DNA of 64,000 nucleotides from contig OY783220.1 in the NCBI GenBank assembly GCA_963678705.1, positions 11,119,001-11,183,000 on the forward strand, given 5' to 3'. Made by a program: the position numbers and the translations under genes. Below the pieces are notes generated by a model. That model saw nothing but the letters and a program-made list of their open reading frames with translations, was not told where the DNA came from and searched no databases. Numbering within the stretch: position 1 is the first letter of the stretch; each line of letters starts with the position of its first letter. The stretch comes from Panorpa germanica. Lineage: Eukaryota > Arthropoda > Insecta > Mecoptera > Panorpidae. Below, in pieces: positions 53,058 through 64,000 of the stretch.

Positions 53058-53062
<5 letters not shown>
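49706..53062. other. AT-rich DNA, mostly unassigned
   Basis: A 121-codon frame at 50912-51277 (+) starts at a TTG and has no motif. 52757-52893 resembles one end of the element at 59913 (TTTCACACTGGAAG). No further features. Confidence 0.35.

Positions 53063-53133
<71 letters not shown>
53063..53133. repeat. (AT)n microsatellite, about 70 bases
   Basis: Uninterrupted AT dinucleotides. Confidence 0.95.
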
Positions 53134-53138
<5 letters not shown>

Positions 53139-53568
53139 TATGGTGGGTGGAAATGGTCGTATTTTATCCACAATCTTTTTTTTGTCAAACGAATAAAAAC
53201 AATAAAATACTAAAGTAATTGATGTGATGGGCTTTTGGTACGAGTAATATTACATCAATTTATGATTTGACTGCTGACTACTGACTACTGAGGCTGTTTC
53301 ACTTTGACAGTACATTATTCGATGTTTAGTAAGTATGGTTTACATTCGGTGAGCTATAAGTCTATCGTTTAATATTTTGTTTGCCAAATGTTTAAGATAT
53401 GTTTATCTTGAATTATAATAAAGGGTGATTTTTAAGAACCATTTGATAAGACTTTGTCAAGAAATTTCAAATGTTTTTTTCGGGAAAATCTTAAAACTCA
53501 ATATTCTGGATTTTTTCCCTAATGAATTGAACTATCGATATACAGAATAAATAACTTTAACTATAGTT

Positions 53569-53802
53569 CAAATTACGAGAGTTCGGCGGCGACTCGTACT
53601 TAAAACAAGTTGTGGAGTATAAACTGCCGATATAACTAAAAAGCACCGACTCACTTATACTAGTTACAGTTATACTACTCACATATTTTTCTATAAAGTG
53701 TATAGAAACGAATAAAATAAAATTCATTATCGTATTATAAATTTATAGCGCTTTTATAACCTCTTTTAAGTTTAAGTCACTGCCGAACTCTCGTGATTTG
53801 TA
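53569..53802. mobile_element. Fold-back element with about 37-bp arms
   Basis: ATTACGAGAGTTCGGCGGCG at the left and CTGCCGAACTCTCGTGATTT at the right are near reverse complements. The arms continue into CTTAAA/TTTAAG. About 230 bases, non-coding. Confidence 0.65.
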
Positions 53803-54057
53803 CTAAAGATTTAGCTTTGTATATTTCAAAGAAAAAAAAATTAGTTAGCAGCATGTAAACCAGCCTTTTCACATTAAGCTGACTATTATTACCCTGAGTT
53901 CAATTTATCGTAACTGTTTTATCGATATTATAATTTATATGGATTCATAGAAACATTTTATTTCATTTATATTAATGGTAAATTCGTTTAGGAAAATTGA
54001 AGGTTTAAATTATGTTATGAAAAATAAGCACACGGGTTTATATATGTTTATATATTA

Positions 54058-54061
<4 letters not shown>

Positions 54062-54108
<47 letters not shown>
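54062..54108. repeat. (TA)n microsatellite, about 47 bases
   Basis: Uninterrupted TA dinucleotides. Confidence 0.95.
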
Positions 54109-54110
<2 letters not shown>

Positions 54111-56253
54111 CTTGTTAAAAACAAACTCATAACAAATCCAATTAACCACAAAGCAATTAAACGATTTTCTTAAAACAAAATTTCACATAAAACTGAACAG
54201 AAACATATTTCTAAAAAAATCGTTTTTCCAATTAATTGGTGGTGACCCGCAAACAATATCCTTATTCTCAGTGAGGTCCTGTGCGTCCTACGTCTCTAAC
54301 GATGCATAGGTCCGCAACGTAAAGGTCCTTGCTAACCAACCGATCACGGAAATGTACTACAGAGGGTTAAAGTGTATTTTAACCAACAGAGGGGTCTGAA
54401 GTTGACTTGATGGAGCAGTGTAGGATCTGAACCGAGGCTTTTAAATGATCAAAGGGAAGGTAGTGTAAGAGAAAACGAAATATTGTGAGGAAACTATTGG
54501 TGATTGTTGATTAGACATTTTAAGGTAATGTGGAATAAAAAAATTATTCTAGTTTAAAGGTTTTCTATGACTAATTTAAGAGTTTAAGGAATTTGTGAAA
54601 ATAATGTTATTATTATTTTATTTTAATGTTTTTGCCATTTGGCACTACATTCTTGTGCTTTGACTCATTTATTTACAAATTATTGTGCTTAATTTAATTT
54701 TGATCCTTATTAAATCTAAACATTCTCACTCCTTCCAAACAAAAAAAAAATATAAAAAAATATTTTTATAAAAATAAAAACAACATTCATTTGATCGTGC
54801 TGCAGTGAGGACGGGTTTAGAATCATAATGTTTTTTAGACCACACAGTGAGAGGGATTCCTGCACTTGCTTTGAATTGGATAGCTAAGGATAATATATGC
54901 TAATTAACGATAGGCGTCAAAGTAGGTAACAACAAAGTGAAGAGAAGATTGTGCAGTTATTAAAGAGAGGCAGTGAAGAGAAGAGGTGGATGGCGGAGAT
55001 AGAGAAAAGGAGCGAGGAAAGAGAAGGAATGGCAGAGTGGAAACAGGAGGAGAGTAGCAGGAAGAGAGAAGCAGTAGGAGTATAAATTTATCTGTTTTGT
55101 TTGTATTTTCGATTTTTCTTTTGAAAGCAGAGATGTATTTAAGCACAATGATATGTAATTTAATGATTTAAGGCTTTCTATCTATTTAAGAATGTAATGT
55201 ATAATGGCAGAAACATTACAATTAAAAATAAAATAATAAAAATAAGTACGTTACAATACAGTGGAGTCATTTTGACTATAAGTTATAATAAATCCAAATT
55301 GCAGGATTTCAGTTTTAAGTTTCAAAATGAATCAAAAATAGAATGTAAAAGAAAATAGTATTTTAGTATAACAAATAAAAAAGTGTAACAATACAGTTAT
55401 AAGTCTTATAAATAAAGCAAAAATTATACTAAATATATAATTTAATCAAGCACTAACCTAAAAAATATAAATTAGTTACATATTTTCTGTTCTCAGAAAA
55501 AGTGACTTACACAAATTGAAGAGGATGAAGCCGTAAGACCTAGTCTTATGATTCTGCAGCTAAACCGTACAAAAACAAGTGTTCTTGGAACTAGGCAATG
55601 GTCTAGAACTGTCCGAAATTGTTTAAATATGTATAAATTTCTAGCTGAGTGATAATATTCTTTATAAACAATAAAAGAAACTATAAAAGCATTTTAAGTT
55701 GTAGACTGATGGCGATTTCGATCTCGAGGTCGAGGTCACAACATTGGGCAATAAAACAAAGCAAGAATAATCGTAGCGTATTAGAGCAACTAGAATTTGT
55801 CACATCTAATAAAATTAGACATTCCTCTTTCTGTATAAGTGTAAGGGAGAACTGAGAAGTACTACTACCACAAAATGTTCTTGAGAAACTGCGAGCGAGA
55901 GTTATAGGCTAAAGGGGACCATCTGGTTGCCCTATTTCCTCTGTCTCTATTTCATTTAATGGAGTACACTTGACACCCCCACACGCCTTCTTAAATCCTC
56001 ATCATCCTCTTCTCGTACCCCTTCACTTCAATACTCATCCCACGAGTGTTTTCCGATAACCCCCTAATACTAGTGGAAATGAGAATTGGCCTATTTATTT
56101 GTTTTTGTGTATTTTATTATTTATTTGCTGAAATTTTTAAAATTAAAATGATTTATATTATTGTTAGGATGATTTTGTGTATAATTGGAAAGCAACATTT
56201 AGTTCTACCCATACCTAATCGTATTTACTAATTATAAATTATGCATTACAACG
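54109..56253. other. Intergenic, nothing assigned
   Basis: 54960-55080 is purine-rich and 55970-56040 is C/T-rich. A weak splice-bounded stretch on - ends at a GTAAGTCAC donor near 55505 but is under 60 bases. Confidence 0.4.
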
Positions 56254-56455
56254 GGTGAAACGATACTTGGTCATTTTTTCTAACGAAATATAGATGGTGA
56301 CACTATATAGCAGATTAAATATTATCAAAAAATCATGTTTTTTTTATGTTTAAATTGTTTTATGTAAGTAACTATAAACGCGAATCAAAATCTAAAGCTG
56401 CAATTAGTTAGATGAATAACGTATCTACATTTTAAGCTTTCTTCCACTGACTTTC
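56254..56455 (+). mobile_element. Family A MITE, right half lost
   Basis: GGTGAAACGATACTTGGTCA and the downstream family A sequence are present to about 56455. The left TTAA has mutated and the right end is missing. Confidence 0.75.
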
Positions 56456-57004
56456 CTTAAGTCCTTAGTAGTTGAAATCACTATAAAATAGTGATTTATA
56501 AAAAGAAATCGTACAGTAAGATATATCATATAATTCAGCTAGTTGATAATAAGATTTATATCTTATATATTATCCCCAGTTGTTCTCCTCCCCTTACTCC
56601 TTCGACTCCACACGGCTTTGTGTGTGTCGCAATGTTAAATCCTGGAGTAATCCCCGGAGGAAGAACCCCAGGAAGTCAGAATCATGTCATTAATTGCACT
56701 TAACCAAGGCACTTGATCGTGGAACATAGGGTTCACCCATGGCGACGGCAATGCCGACGGAGACGGCGACGGCGAAGTTGAGGTTAAGGAGAGTGTGCTC
56801 TGGTGGTTGTTGTTGTTGAAAACTGAGAGCTGCAGGATAATATCCTGATGAAAATTTAAGTATTAAATATGCTACAGTAGCAATAATATGAGGATAACTA
56901 TTAGGATAAGCATTATGTTTATATTTCTAGCTACTATTTTATAATCGATACGATAATACATCCTAGTACATCAAATTAACATACACACCCTTTTAGAAAT
57001 AGGT

Positions 57005-57240
57005 AAGGTTAATCTTTATATAGAAAAATTCAGCCTGTGTATGTTTGTGCCGGCAAAACTCGAAAAGTAGCCGGTCGATTAACTTGAAATTTAGGCACAA
57101 CGTTGTATTTAAATACGAGCGTGTTCTCGAAAATCGAATTCATTTTTTCGTTTCTTTACAGGCCTTTATTTACCTTCTCAATCATTTTATATCAGACTGA
57201 GCCACAGATAAACGTGGCCGGGTTCGGCTAGTTTAACTAA
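57005..57240. repeat. Arthropod-type dispersed repeat
   Basis: The segment runs from GTGCCGGCAAAACTCGAAAA through GGTCGATTAACTTGAAATTT to CCGGGTTCGGCTAGTTTAAC. The style, with a CTAGCCGAACCCGG end, resembles a repeat seen widely in insect genomes. The class is not assigned, and there is one copy here. Confidence 0.4.
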
Positions 57241-57287
57241 ATAGATCTTTTACATAAATAGAAAGCAAGATTATATATCAAAAGTTA

Positions 57288-57440
57288 TCTTTCGACATAT
57301 ATTTACATTTTCTGACGTTAATAAAGCTTTTTATGCAAGATTAGATAATATTTCGAATTAAGTTAATATATTAGTAGAAGATTTTTAATATCTTCCATGT
57401 TTATTTATTGACAATGTGATAAAATTATGTTAAACTTTAT
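57288..57440 (+). repeat. Dispersed repeat R4, copy 1
   Basis: TTTTCTGACGTTAATAAAG and the following region match 62098-62230. Confidence 0.5.
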
Positions 57441-57464
57441 TTTTAAAGTAATAAAGCGTAAATA

Positions 57465-57940
57465 TCATTTCCACTTACTGTTTTAATTTTATTTTGTACT
57501 TAATTTAAATTGTTTAGCATATGGTAATACGCGTAGTCATTCACAGTACCATTTTTAATTTAATTTATTTTTAAGTTTTCCTAATTGTTTTAGAACCTTA
57601 CAAGTTCCAATGTTTTAAATAAAAAATATGAAATTAAGAAAAACTATATTATTTTATAACCTCCAAATTGTGACAATCTGTCAAAATGCAGTAGGATTTA
57701 TATTTAAAAGAAGTTTAATGTCAGTTTGTCAAAAATAAAGAAATAAAAACAATTTCTATTACTAATTGTTATTAAAGAGAGCAATTTTAATTGTTTCAAT
57801 AATTTTATAAATTAGCTAAACTCAAATTGAAATACGAATGTGACTAGGAATGCCTATTCTGAAAACCTGAAATCTAGATTAAAATATTAGATAAAAACAG
57901 TAAATTAAATATCAAAACAGTGAGTGAGAATGAGGCTTAA
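57465..57940 (+). mobile_element. Family B MITE, full length
   Basis: The ends CATTTCCACTTACTG and CAGTGAGTGAGAATG are inverted. The interior agrees with 11579-12041, including the AGCATATGGTAATACGCGTA block. Confidence 0.8.
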
Positions 57941-58782
57941 CGTTAGGTCAACAATATTATGTAACATCATGCATGAGTTTACGTTTTGTGTTTAGCGGGC
58001 ATCTTCTTACTAAGATTCCATTTTTTGCAGTATCAGAACGTAAATCGAAAAGCTGTACTTGAAAGCTTGATTTTTACGTTAAAAGCACACATTGATTTTA
58101 ATATGTTTCCAAGCTTTCTCTACTTAACGTAGATATTATTTTATAAGTAGTGGACGTCTTGTCAGATTCCAACCAGATTTAAAAATTTGTCGTTCCACGT
58201 TAAGAACATTTCAACGACCACACATTTTTCACCCTGCCAATTCCAACCACTAAACAAGGTATTTAAAAAATATTTTATGGCTTTACAGTTAAAAGCATCT
58301 GACAGAAAATATAAATACCCACAGATCCTTATCGAAGAGTATTCTAGAATGACGGAAACCAGGATCTGATCCTCTCCAAGAAGGAGACGTAGACATCTCT
58401 ACGACTATGCAGCTTGGAGCTTGGAGCTTCGAGCTTCGAGCTTGAACAGGTCAGAGTGGCTCACAGCAAACATTTCATAGCCAGCTCTCCGTTTTTATTT
58501 TTGAAAACATCAAATGGATTTTCTATTAAAAGTGTTTTTAGATTTAGAGTTCACTACCTAAGAGGTTATTTGGAGTGTATAAATGTCAGAAGGGGTTAGC
58601 GTAAGAAACAGATACACTGTCAAAAAAATACTACTTTTAAATTTGGCAACCATAGATTTTTTCAAAGATTTTTTTGCCAACCGTGTATTTTGGGAAGGCA
58701 ACAATTGTTTCGTCACGTAACAAGGTTAACCCTGGGTTAAAGTTTGAACTGTTAAAGATTGACCTGATAATTTTTAATTTTT
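57941..58782. other. Intergenic, nothing assigned
   Basis: A short tandem of GAGCTTGGAGCTTCGAGCTT lies at about 58415-58443. Confidence 0.4.
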
Positions 58783-59462
58783 TTAAATTTATTTATATTA
58801 TTATACAACATATTAAGTTTATTGTGTAAAAATTTGAAGTCGATTGGAGTAAAACTGTCGGAGATATAGAGTTTTAAGTGTACACCTCTCTGGTCTGGTT
58901 TCGTAGTACTTTGAAACTTTTAAATGCGGTTTCTCACACATAGCTTTTTCAGAGTCGGTGTCCTCTCTAATTCAAAATCTAATAGACCGATTCTTTTGAA
59001 ATTTTGCACACACTTTCTTTACATAAATGCCGAGGTAACGCTGTCGAGTTTTTTTAATTTTTTTATTTTAACGTATTTTAAAATAACAAAGTTTCTGATT
59101 TTTTTCATGAAAAATCGGAATGTTGCTTTTTAAGTGCTGTAAAAAATTGAAAAATCAATAAAAAAAGAAACACTCGACAGCGTTACCTGCAAGAAATTAT
59201 CAACTAATGAAACCATTTTGGTTTTCTATTTCAGAAAATCCAGTGATGAGTTATGAGTGACACCGCAGTGTTACTTTTTTTTGTGACGTCTGCGGAGATT
59301 CGCTGTCAATGCCTCATTTCTTGACATTTATTTATGAAAATTTTACAAAGTATTCTTCAAATGTTATTTTATCATGTAGTAATTATAGAAATAATTATAT
59401 ATTAACTGTGTCGTCAAAATACATTATCGAAAATATGCTTCTTTGATATTGTTTTGACCTTT
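58783..59462 (-). mobile_element. Family D element, full length
   Basis: The copy is reversed. It runs from ATTTATATTATTATACAACA to TTGTTTTGACCTTTGA, with intact core arms GGTAACGCTGTCGAG and CTCGACAGCGTTACC at about 59034 and 59174. Confidence 0.8.
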
Positions 59463-59912
59463 GACTTATAAGGAATCTTTCCAGTTTAAAATCGAAAATC
59501 ACCGCCGTTGACATAAGTTTTATCAGCACATACTTATTTACACTCTTCCTCACTGTATAGCATTCATAATGGCTGTAACAATGAGTAAACACAGCTAATT
59601 GCACGGTCAACAATTGTAGAACAAAGTGAAAGCAAACAATGATATACGATACTCAAACATATAATAAAATATAAAAAAGAAAATTGAAAAAAAAAAATAC
59701 AATATTTCTCTTTGTTAACTAAATCCAATATCTATTTGTTTTCTTGTGTTTCGGGGGTGGTGAGGGATGGTGTGATGTGGAGGGAGTAGAGGTGGAGGCA
59801 ATGCATTCCCATTAACCGTGTAACCATCAGTTATTTCTGGACATGCGGGACATTTGAGTTATCGAAATGTGAGTAAAATGAGTAAACTGGACGTATCGAA
59901 GCGAAAGAGAAT

Positions 59913-60196
59913 TAAGGCATTTTCACACTGTAACCTTCCACTTACGATTTTTTTAGTAGGTTGCAATCGCATTAACGCATTTTATCATAAGAGAAAGAGA
60001 AACCGAGGTTAATAAAAGTGCTTGATATATGTTTGTATCGTTTCGTTCTTGTATATATTTGTATTAGTACTATGACAAATAACGCAGTATAAAATACATG
60101 CTCCTACGGTACAGTGGTGCATTGATAACAAAAGCTTGAACTCATGATAAAATGTGCTAATGGAACTAAACGCCTCCAGTGTGAGAGAGCCCTTAG
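59913..60196. mobile_element. MITE with TCACACTG ends
   Basis: The left end TTAAGGCATTTTCACACTG and right end CAGTGTGAGAGAGCCCTTAG are imperfect inverted termini, 284 bases apart. Similar half-elements are at 48080 and 52757. Confidence 0.55.
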
Positions 60197-61370
60197 TCGT
60201 GATCCTGGTCCATGAGGAACAACGCTATTGTAGAATGGTTTACTCCCAAAAAACATTTCTTTTAGACGTTTTCCTTTTCTCGGTTGATCTCAACCCTTGA
60301 GTGTAGGGGGTTGTTTCTTGATACTGATGGAATGGTTTGGGGTTACTTCTGTTATTGACAAACGTGTTTCCGGAAACAAGGAAGGGGGTGATCTACCCTT
60401 AATTGACTTGTGATTCAAAAGAATAATATTTGACATTAGACTGACCACGTGGTTTATTCTTATAAGAGGTTAAACATTTCTTTGAATTTTTACTAGCTTT
60501 ATTTTTCAGCAAATAATTTTACAGGTTGTTAATGATAATGAAAATTACACTTTCTATAATTATTCTATATTAGTTACACATATAGACAAAAAACAAATTG
60601 AAATTAAGTGTATTTTTGTAAAAAATTATTCTTGTTTTAAATCGTTCAATTGGCCCTTGAAAATGTTGTGTTTTTCTCAGGTGCAACCTTTTAAATGATT
60701 TCTTTAGTTGGCTCAAAATTCATGAGATTAAGGGTAATATTTGGAACTCTTCTAATAAATAAATAACCCCCGTTTAGTAATTATTAACCCAGTTAAAATA
60801 CAAGCTAAGTAATAATAGCTTTTATTATTCAAAATATAAACCAATAGAAATAAGTACCCAAACTCGTAAAATCTGTACATGACAAATTTTGATAAGTGGG
60901 ATTAAGATTATTACTTAGAATTAGGATAATGCGGCCAAAATTGAGCCATAAAAAGGAATAACGATTAAATCTAAACTGCGTAGCTAACCTATAAAGACAG
61001 TTAATCGTTGTTTTATGATATTAAACGCTGTATTGTAATAACGATATGTGACCCGTCCGATTAGGGAGAGAGGGTAGTGGATCAGGGTGAGAGTAGGGGG
61101 CTAGTGAGACTGGCTTGTAGGTTTAGTTAGTTGTTGTTTTGGAGTAATCTGGTTGGAGTTGGAAAACGGAAAAATCTGCGTTTGTATTTTGCTAACGTAT
61201 CGGTAACGTGAAACCGTTAACTGTTATTGACAGGTAACGTATGTCGATAACTTTCAAGGAGTTTAGTTTGGGGCAACAGCAGACATCGAAATTTTATATT
61301 TTTTATTAATACGGCTACAAATTATTAACAAATTTCACTAGCAAATCTCAACCAATAAATATTATTTTTG
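60197..61370. other. Intergenic, nothing assigned
   Basis: A purine-rich tract is at 61060-61110. Confidence 0.4.
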
Positions 61371-62036
61371 TAAGGTCAAAACGATAAAAAAGAAACATAT
61401 TTTCGAGACACAGTTAATATATAATTATTTCTATAATTACTACATGATAAAATGACATTTAAAGAATACTTTGCGAAATTTTCATAAATAAATATCAAGA
61501 AATGAGACATTGACAGCGCATATCCGCTGACGTCACAAAAAAAAAGTAACATGGCGGTGCCACTCATAACTCAGCACTGGATTTTCTGAAATCGAAAAAC
61601 CAAAATGATTTCATTAGTTGATAAGTCTGCAGGTAACGCTGTTGAGTTTATCTTTTTTTATTGATTTTTCAATTTTTTACAGCGCTTAAAAGTCAAAATA
61701 CCGATTCTTCATGAAAAAAATCAGAAACTTTGTTATTTTAAAATACGTTGAAATTAAAAAATAATAAAAAATCTCGATAGCGTTACCTCGGTATTTATGT
61801 AAAGAAGGAGTCTGCAAAATTTCAAAAGAATCGGTCCAGTAGATTTTGAGCTAGAGAGGACACCGACTCTGAAAGAGCTATGTGTGAGAAACCGCATTTA
61901 AAAGTTTCAAAGTAACACGAAAGCAGACCAGAGAGGTGAAGACTTAAAACTCTATATCTCCGACAGTTTTACTCTAATTGACTTCAAATTTTTACACAAT
62001 AAACTTAATATGTTGTACATTAATATAAATAAATTT
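61371..62036 (+). mobile_element. Family D element, full length
   Basis: AAGGTCAAAACGATAAAAAA marks the left end and ATTAATATAAATAAATTTAA the right. Core arms are GGTAACGCTGTTGAG and CTCGATAGCGTTACC. Confidence 0.8.
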
Positions 62037-62097
62037 AAAAAAAGTTGAAACTCCGTCCTTTAATGCAATGTAAGATTTCATGACATCAACAATGTTT

Positions 62098-62230
62098 TGG
62101 CATAAATATATGTTTTCTGACGTTAATAAAGATATTTAAGCAACATTCCATATTGTTACATATTTAATTAATATATTAGTAAAAGATTTTGAAGCGTTTT
62201 GCATTTATTTAGTGATAATGTAACGAAATT
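62098..62230 (+). repeat. Dispersed repeat R4, copy 2
   Basis: Matches 57288-57440 by eye at moderate divergence. Confidence 0.5.
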
Positions 62231-62459
62231 GTATTTTATAAAATACATTTGTGGAACGAAGGTAAAAAATATTACGATAAATTATAAATGAGGTTACTTT
62301 CGTTCCAAAAATATAAAACATTGTAAAACATATTCTAAATTTAGTATGTTATGGTCGAGTTGCGTACCACAATTGTATATTCGAGTATTAATTAAGTATT
62401 CGTGTTTTCGAGATATCAATTTATAAATTATTTCTTAATTTACAAACACTCTTCGCTTT

Positions 62460-62561
62460 ACAAATAAACCTGTTATAAAATTGATACCAGGTTTGAAGCT
62501 CATTTGGACAGGCTTGTTATCAGTTTATATCTGGTATAAATGTTATAACAGGTTTATTTGT
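62460..62561. repeat. Long hairpin, 31-bp arms
   Basis: The arms at 62460-62490 and 62531-62561 start ACAAATAAACCTGTTATAA and end with its complement. A 40-base loop separates them. It may be a miniature transposon or a structured transcript; nothing supports a microRNA specifically. Confidence 0.65.
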
Positions 62562-62571
62562 ATGGCGATCT

Positions 62572-63080
62572 TTCATCACAATAAAAAAGAAGTGAAGTTG
62601 ATCCACTTCTATTCTGATAACTAAATATATTCCAAATAACACTCGATACACTTTATTCTATCTTAAGCTTTATGAAAAGCTCTGTCCGCTACGCTATTGC
62701 TACAACAAAAGCGAAGAGCTTTTAGCTGAACTAATCGAGTCGGTGACGGTGACGTGGCCGAGGTCGATGTTCGTGTTCGTGTGCTCTGTACTCGGCTGAA
62801 CTTCATAGTTGATAAGTCAATAAAATGAGTTCATGGTAAATTAATTTTTTATACGCATCAATAAATATCCTTTTAATTAACCACATCGTGGTGCACACAT
62901 CAAACAACTGCAAAAACATACTAATTATCCGTTTGGTAATTAAAGTTTTAAGTTTACAATGGACATTCGCCATGTTGATTTTGTAATTGAATCAACTGTG
63001 TTACTATTTTTATACATTCATAGTGTTTTGGTTTTACAAAACATTTTTCTTTTACTTTTTGCTATATAACTTTTAATACA
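62572..63080. other. Intergenic, nothing assigned
   Basis: AT-rich, with a short GTCGGTGACGGTGACGTGG patch at about 62740. Confidence 0.4.
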
Positions 63081-63084
63081 TAAA

Positions 63085-63400
63085 AGATAGAAAGTTGAAA
63101 TTTGGCATGTGTATTATGGGTATTTAATGCCAACATTTTTTGAAAATTAGAAATTGAAATATTGGAAAGGGGGGCGTTGAAGAAATTAGAGGTAGAAAAC
63201 TCAAATTTTGGATTATTTAGTAATAAAATATGTTATTAAAAAAAAAATTCAAAATTCAAAAACTTTATTTGGGGGCACGGGTGTGGATTTTGTCGAGGGT
63301 AAAAATAGGGCTAGAAAGTTGAAATGTTGTATATGGGCTAACTTTGGTACCTAATTTACAAATCAAAAATCAAATAATGAAAAAATTGAAAAAAGAAATA
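63085..63400. repeat. Degenerate tandem repeat, about three units
   Basis: AGAAAGTTGAAATTTGG, AGAAAACTCAAATTTTGG and AGAAAGTTGAAATGTTG start units at about 63090, 63192 and 63312. G-rich stretches precede the second and third units. Unit length about 100-120 bases. Confidence 0.45.
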
Positions 63401-64000
63401 TATATTTTTTAGACAGTTTCTATGAAGAATTATTTGTTGTTATATGTAAAATAAATATGGAACGAGTTAAATATTTCAATTTAAAAATGTAATTAAAATT
63501 TGAAATGATATTCAATTTACACACAAAAGACAGTCGTCGTTTGCGACAGAGGTAATCTCTAGTTTAGTAATAAAGTACAAAAATATCTGCATTATTAAAA
63601 CATGACAAAACTGTATAATTTTCGACCTCAACAAAAGTGTTTTTAAATTTAAAAGTAAAGATGCTTCAGTAAGTCGGTAAGAATAAAATCTGAAATACCA
63701 ATAGATTTCTATTCGCAGTGCTTTTAAGCTTTATATATTAACTTCTGTTGTAGCAATACTAATACTCTGTATAAGTAACGACTCTACGACGAGATTCTAC
63801 GTCTAGCTACGTCTAGTGCTACGCCGTGGAGCTACAATACTGTTACGATATCGGATACCAGATAGGGAATGGAGAAAGCCAACTTACTTCAGAAAAAGAG
63901 AAGCCTGTGTTCTTCTAGAGAACTACCTAAATCTCTAGATAAGGACATTTCTATTTCCCTTATAACAGTGTCTTGTGGTGTGAGAGGGATGGAGATAGTT
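63401..64000. other. Intergenic, nothing assigned
   Basis: A TCTACGTCTAGCTACGTCTA patch at 63800-63820 is a short tandem. A very short splice-bounded stretch on - ends at a GTAAGTTGG donor near 63885; not called. Confidence 0.4.

Noticed and set aside
53030-53218. Open frame made of alternating Ile-Tyr
   Set aside because: It is a translation of the AT microsatellite.
54904-55148. Two overlapping frames on - rich in Leu, Ser and Pro
   Set aside because: They arise from a purine-rich tract on the + strand and have no other support.

Overview
The window is nuclear DNA from an arthropod, most probably an insect. It is very A+T-rich, has GT-AG introns, a TATA box plus TCAGT initiator, and is crowded with short non-autonomous DNA transposons, a tRNA-derived SINE, mariner relics and non-LTR retrotransposon tails. 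Nothing prokaryotic or viral was recognised. The order within insects cannot be fixed from the sequence.

Only one gene can be read completely. It is a five-exon chymotrypsin-like serine protease on the + strand (12804-14928), with its core promoter just upstream, a full catalytic triad and an intact zymogen layout. A dispersed repeat sits in its first intron, and an antisense LINE tail lies 127 bp past its stop codon.

Other coding evidence is fragmentary. Several short open stretches on the - strand are bounded by good splice signals: 3494-3564, 4284-4400, 5750-5880, 26602-26646 and 42916-43005. They may be exons of one or more genes running right to left, in which case the protease would be nested in an intron, but pseudo-exons are common in AT-rich DNA. 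Weaker candidates are 7763-7960 and 36502-36766 on +, and 19823-20083 and 37578-37768 on -.

Most other recognisable structure is repetitive. Family A is a TTAA-flanked MITE with long inverted termini (four copies). Family B is a MITE whose ends carry the CACTCACTG motif (four copies). Family C has GGGCTTGTGTCC ends, and its four main copies all lie between 35 and 46 kb. Family D is a roughly 670-bp element with a palindromic core (seven copies plus one stub). There are also three SINE copies (one with two nested insertions), two mariner relics, three hAT-type MITEs, several fold-back elements and long AT microsatellites. Stretches with no visible feature are marked as such.

No previously undescribed multi-gene system is visible. 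The items most worth checking are the - strand candidate exons and the structure of family D.
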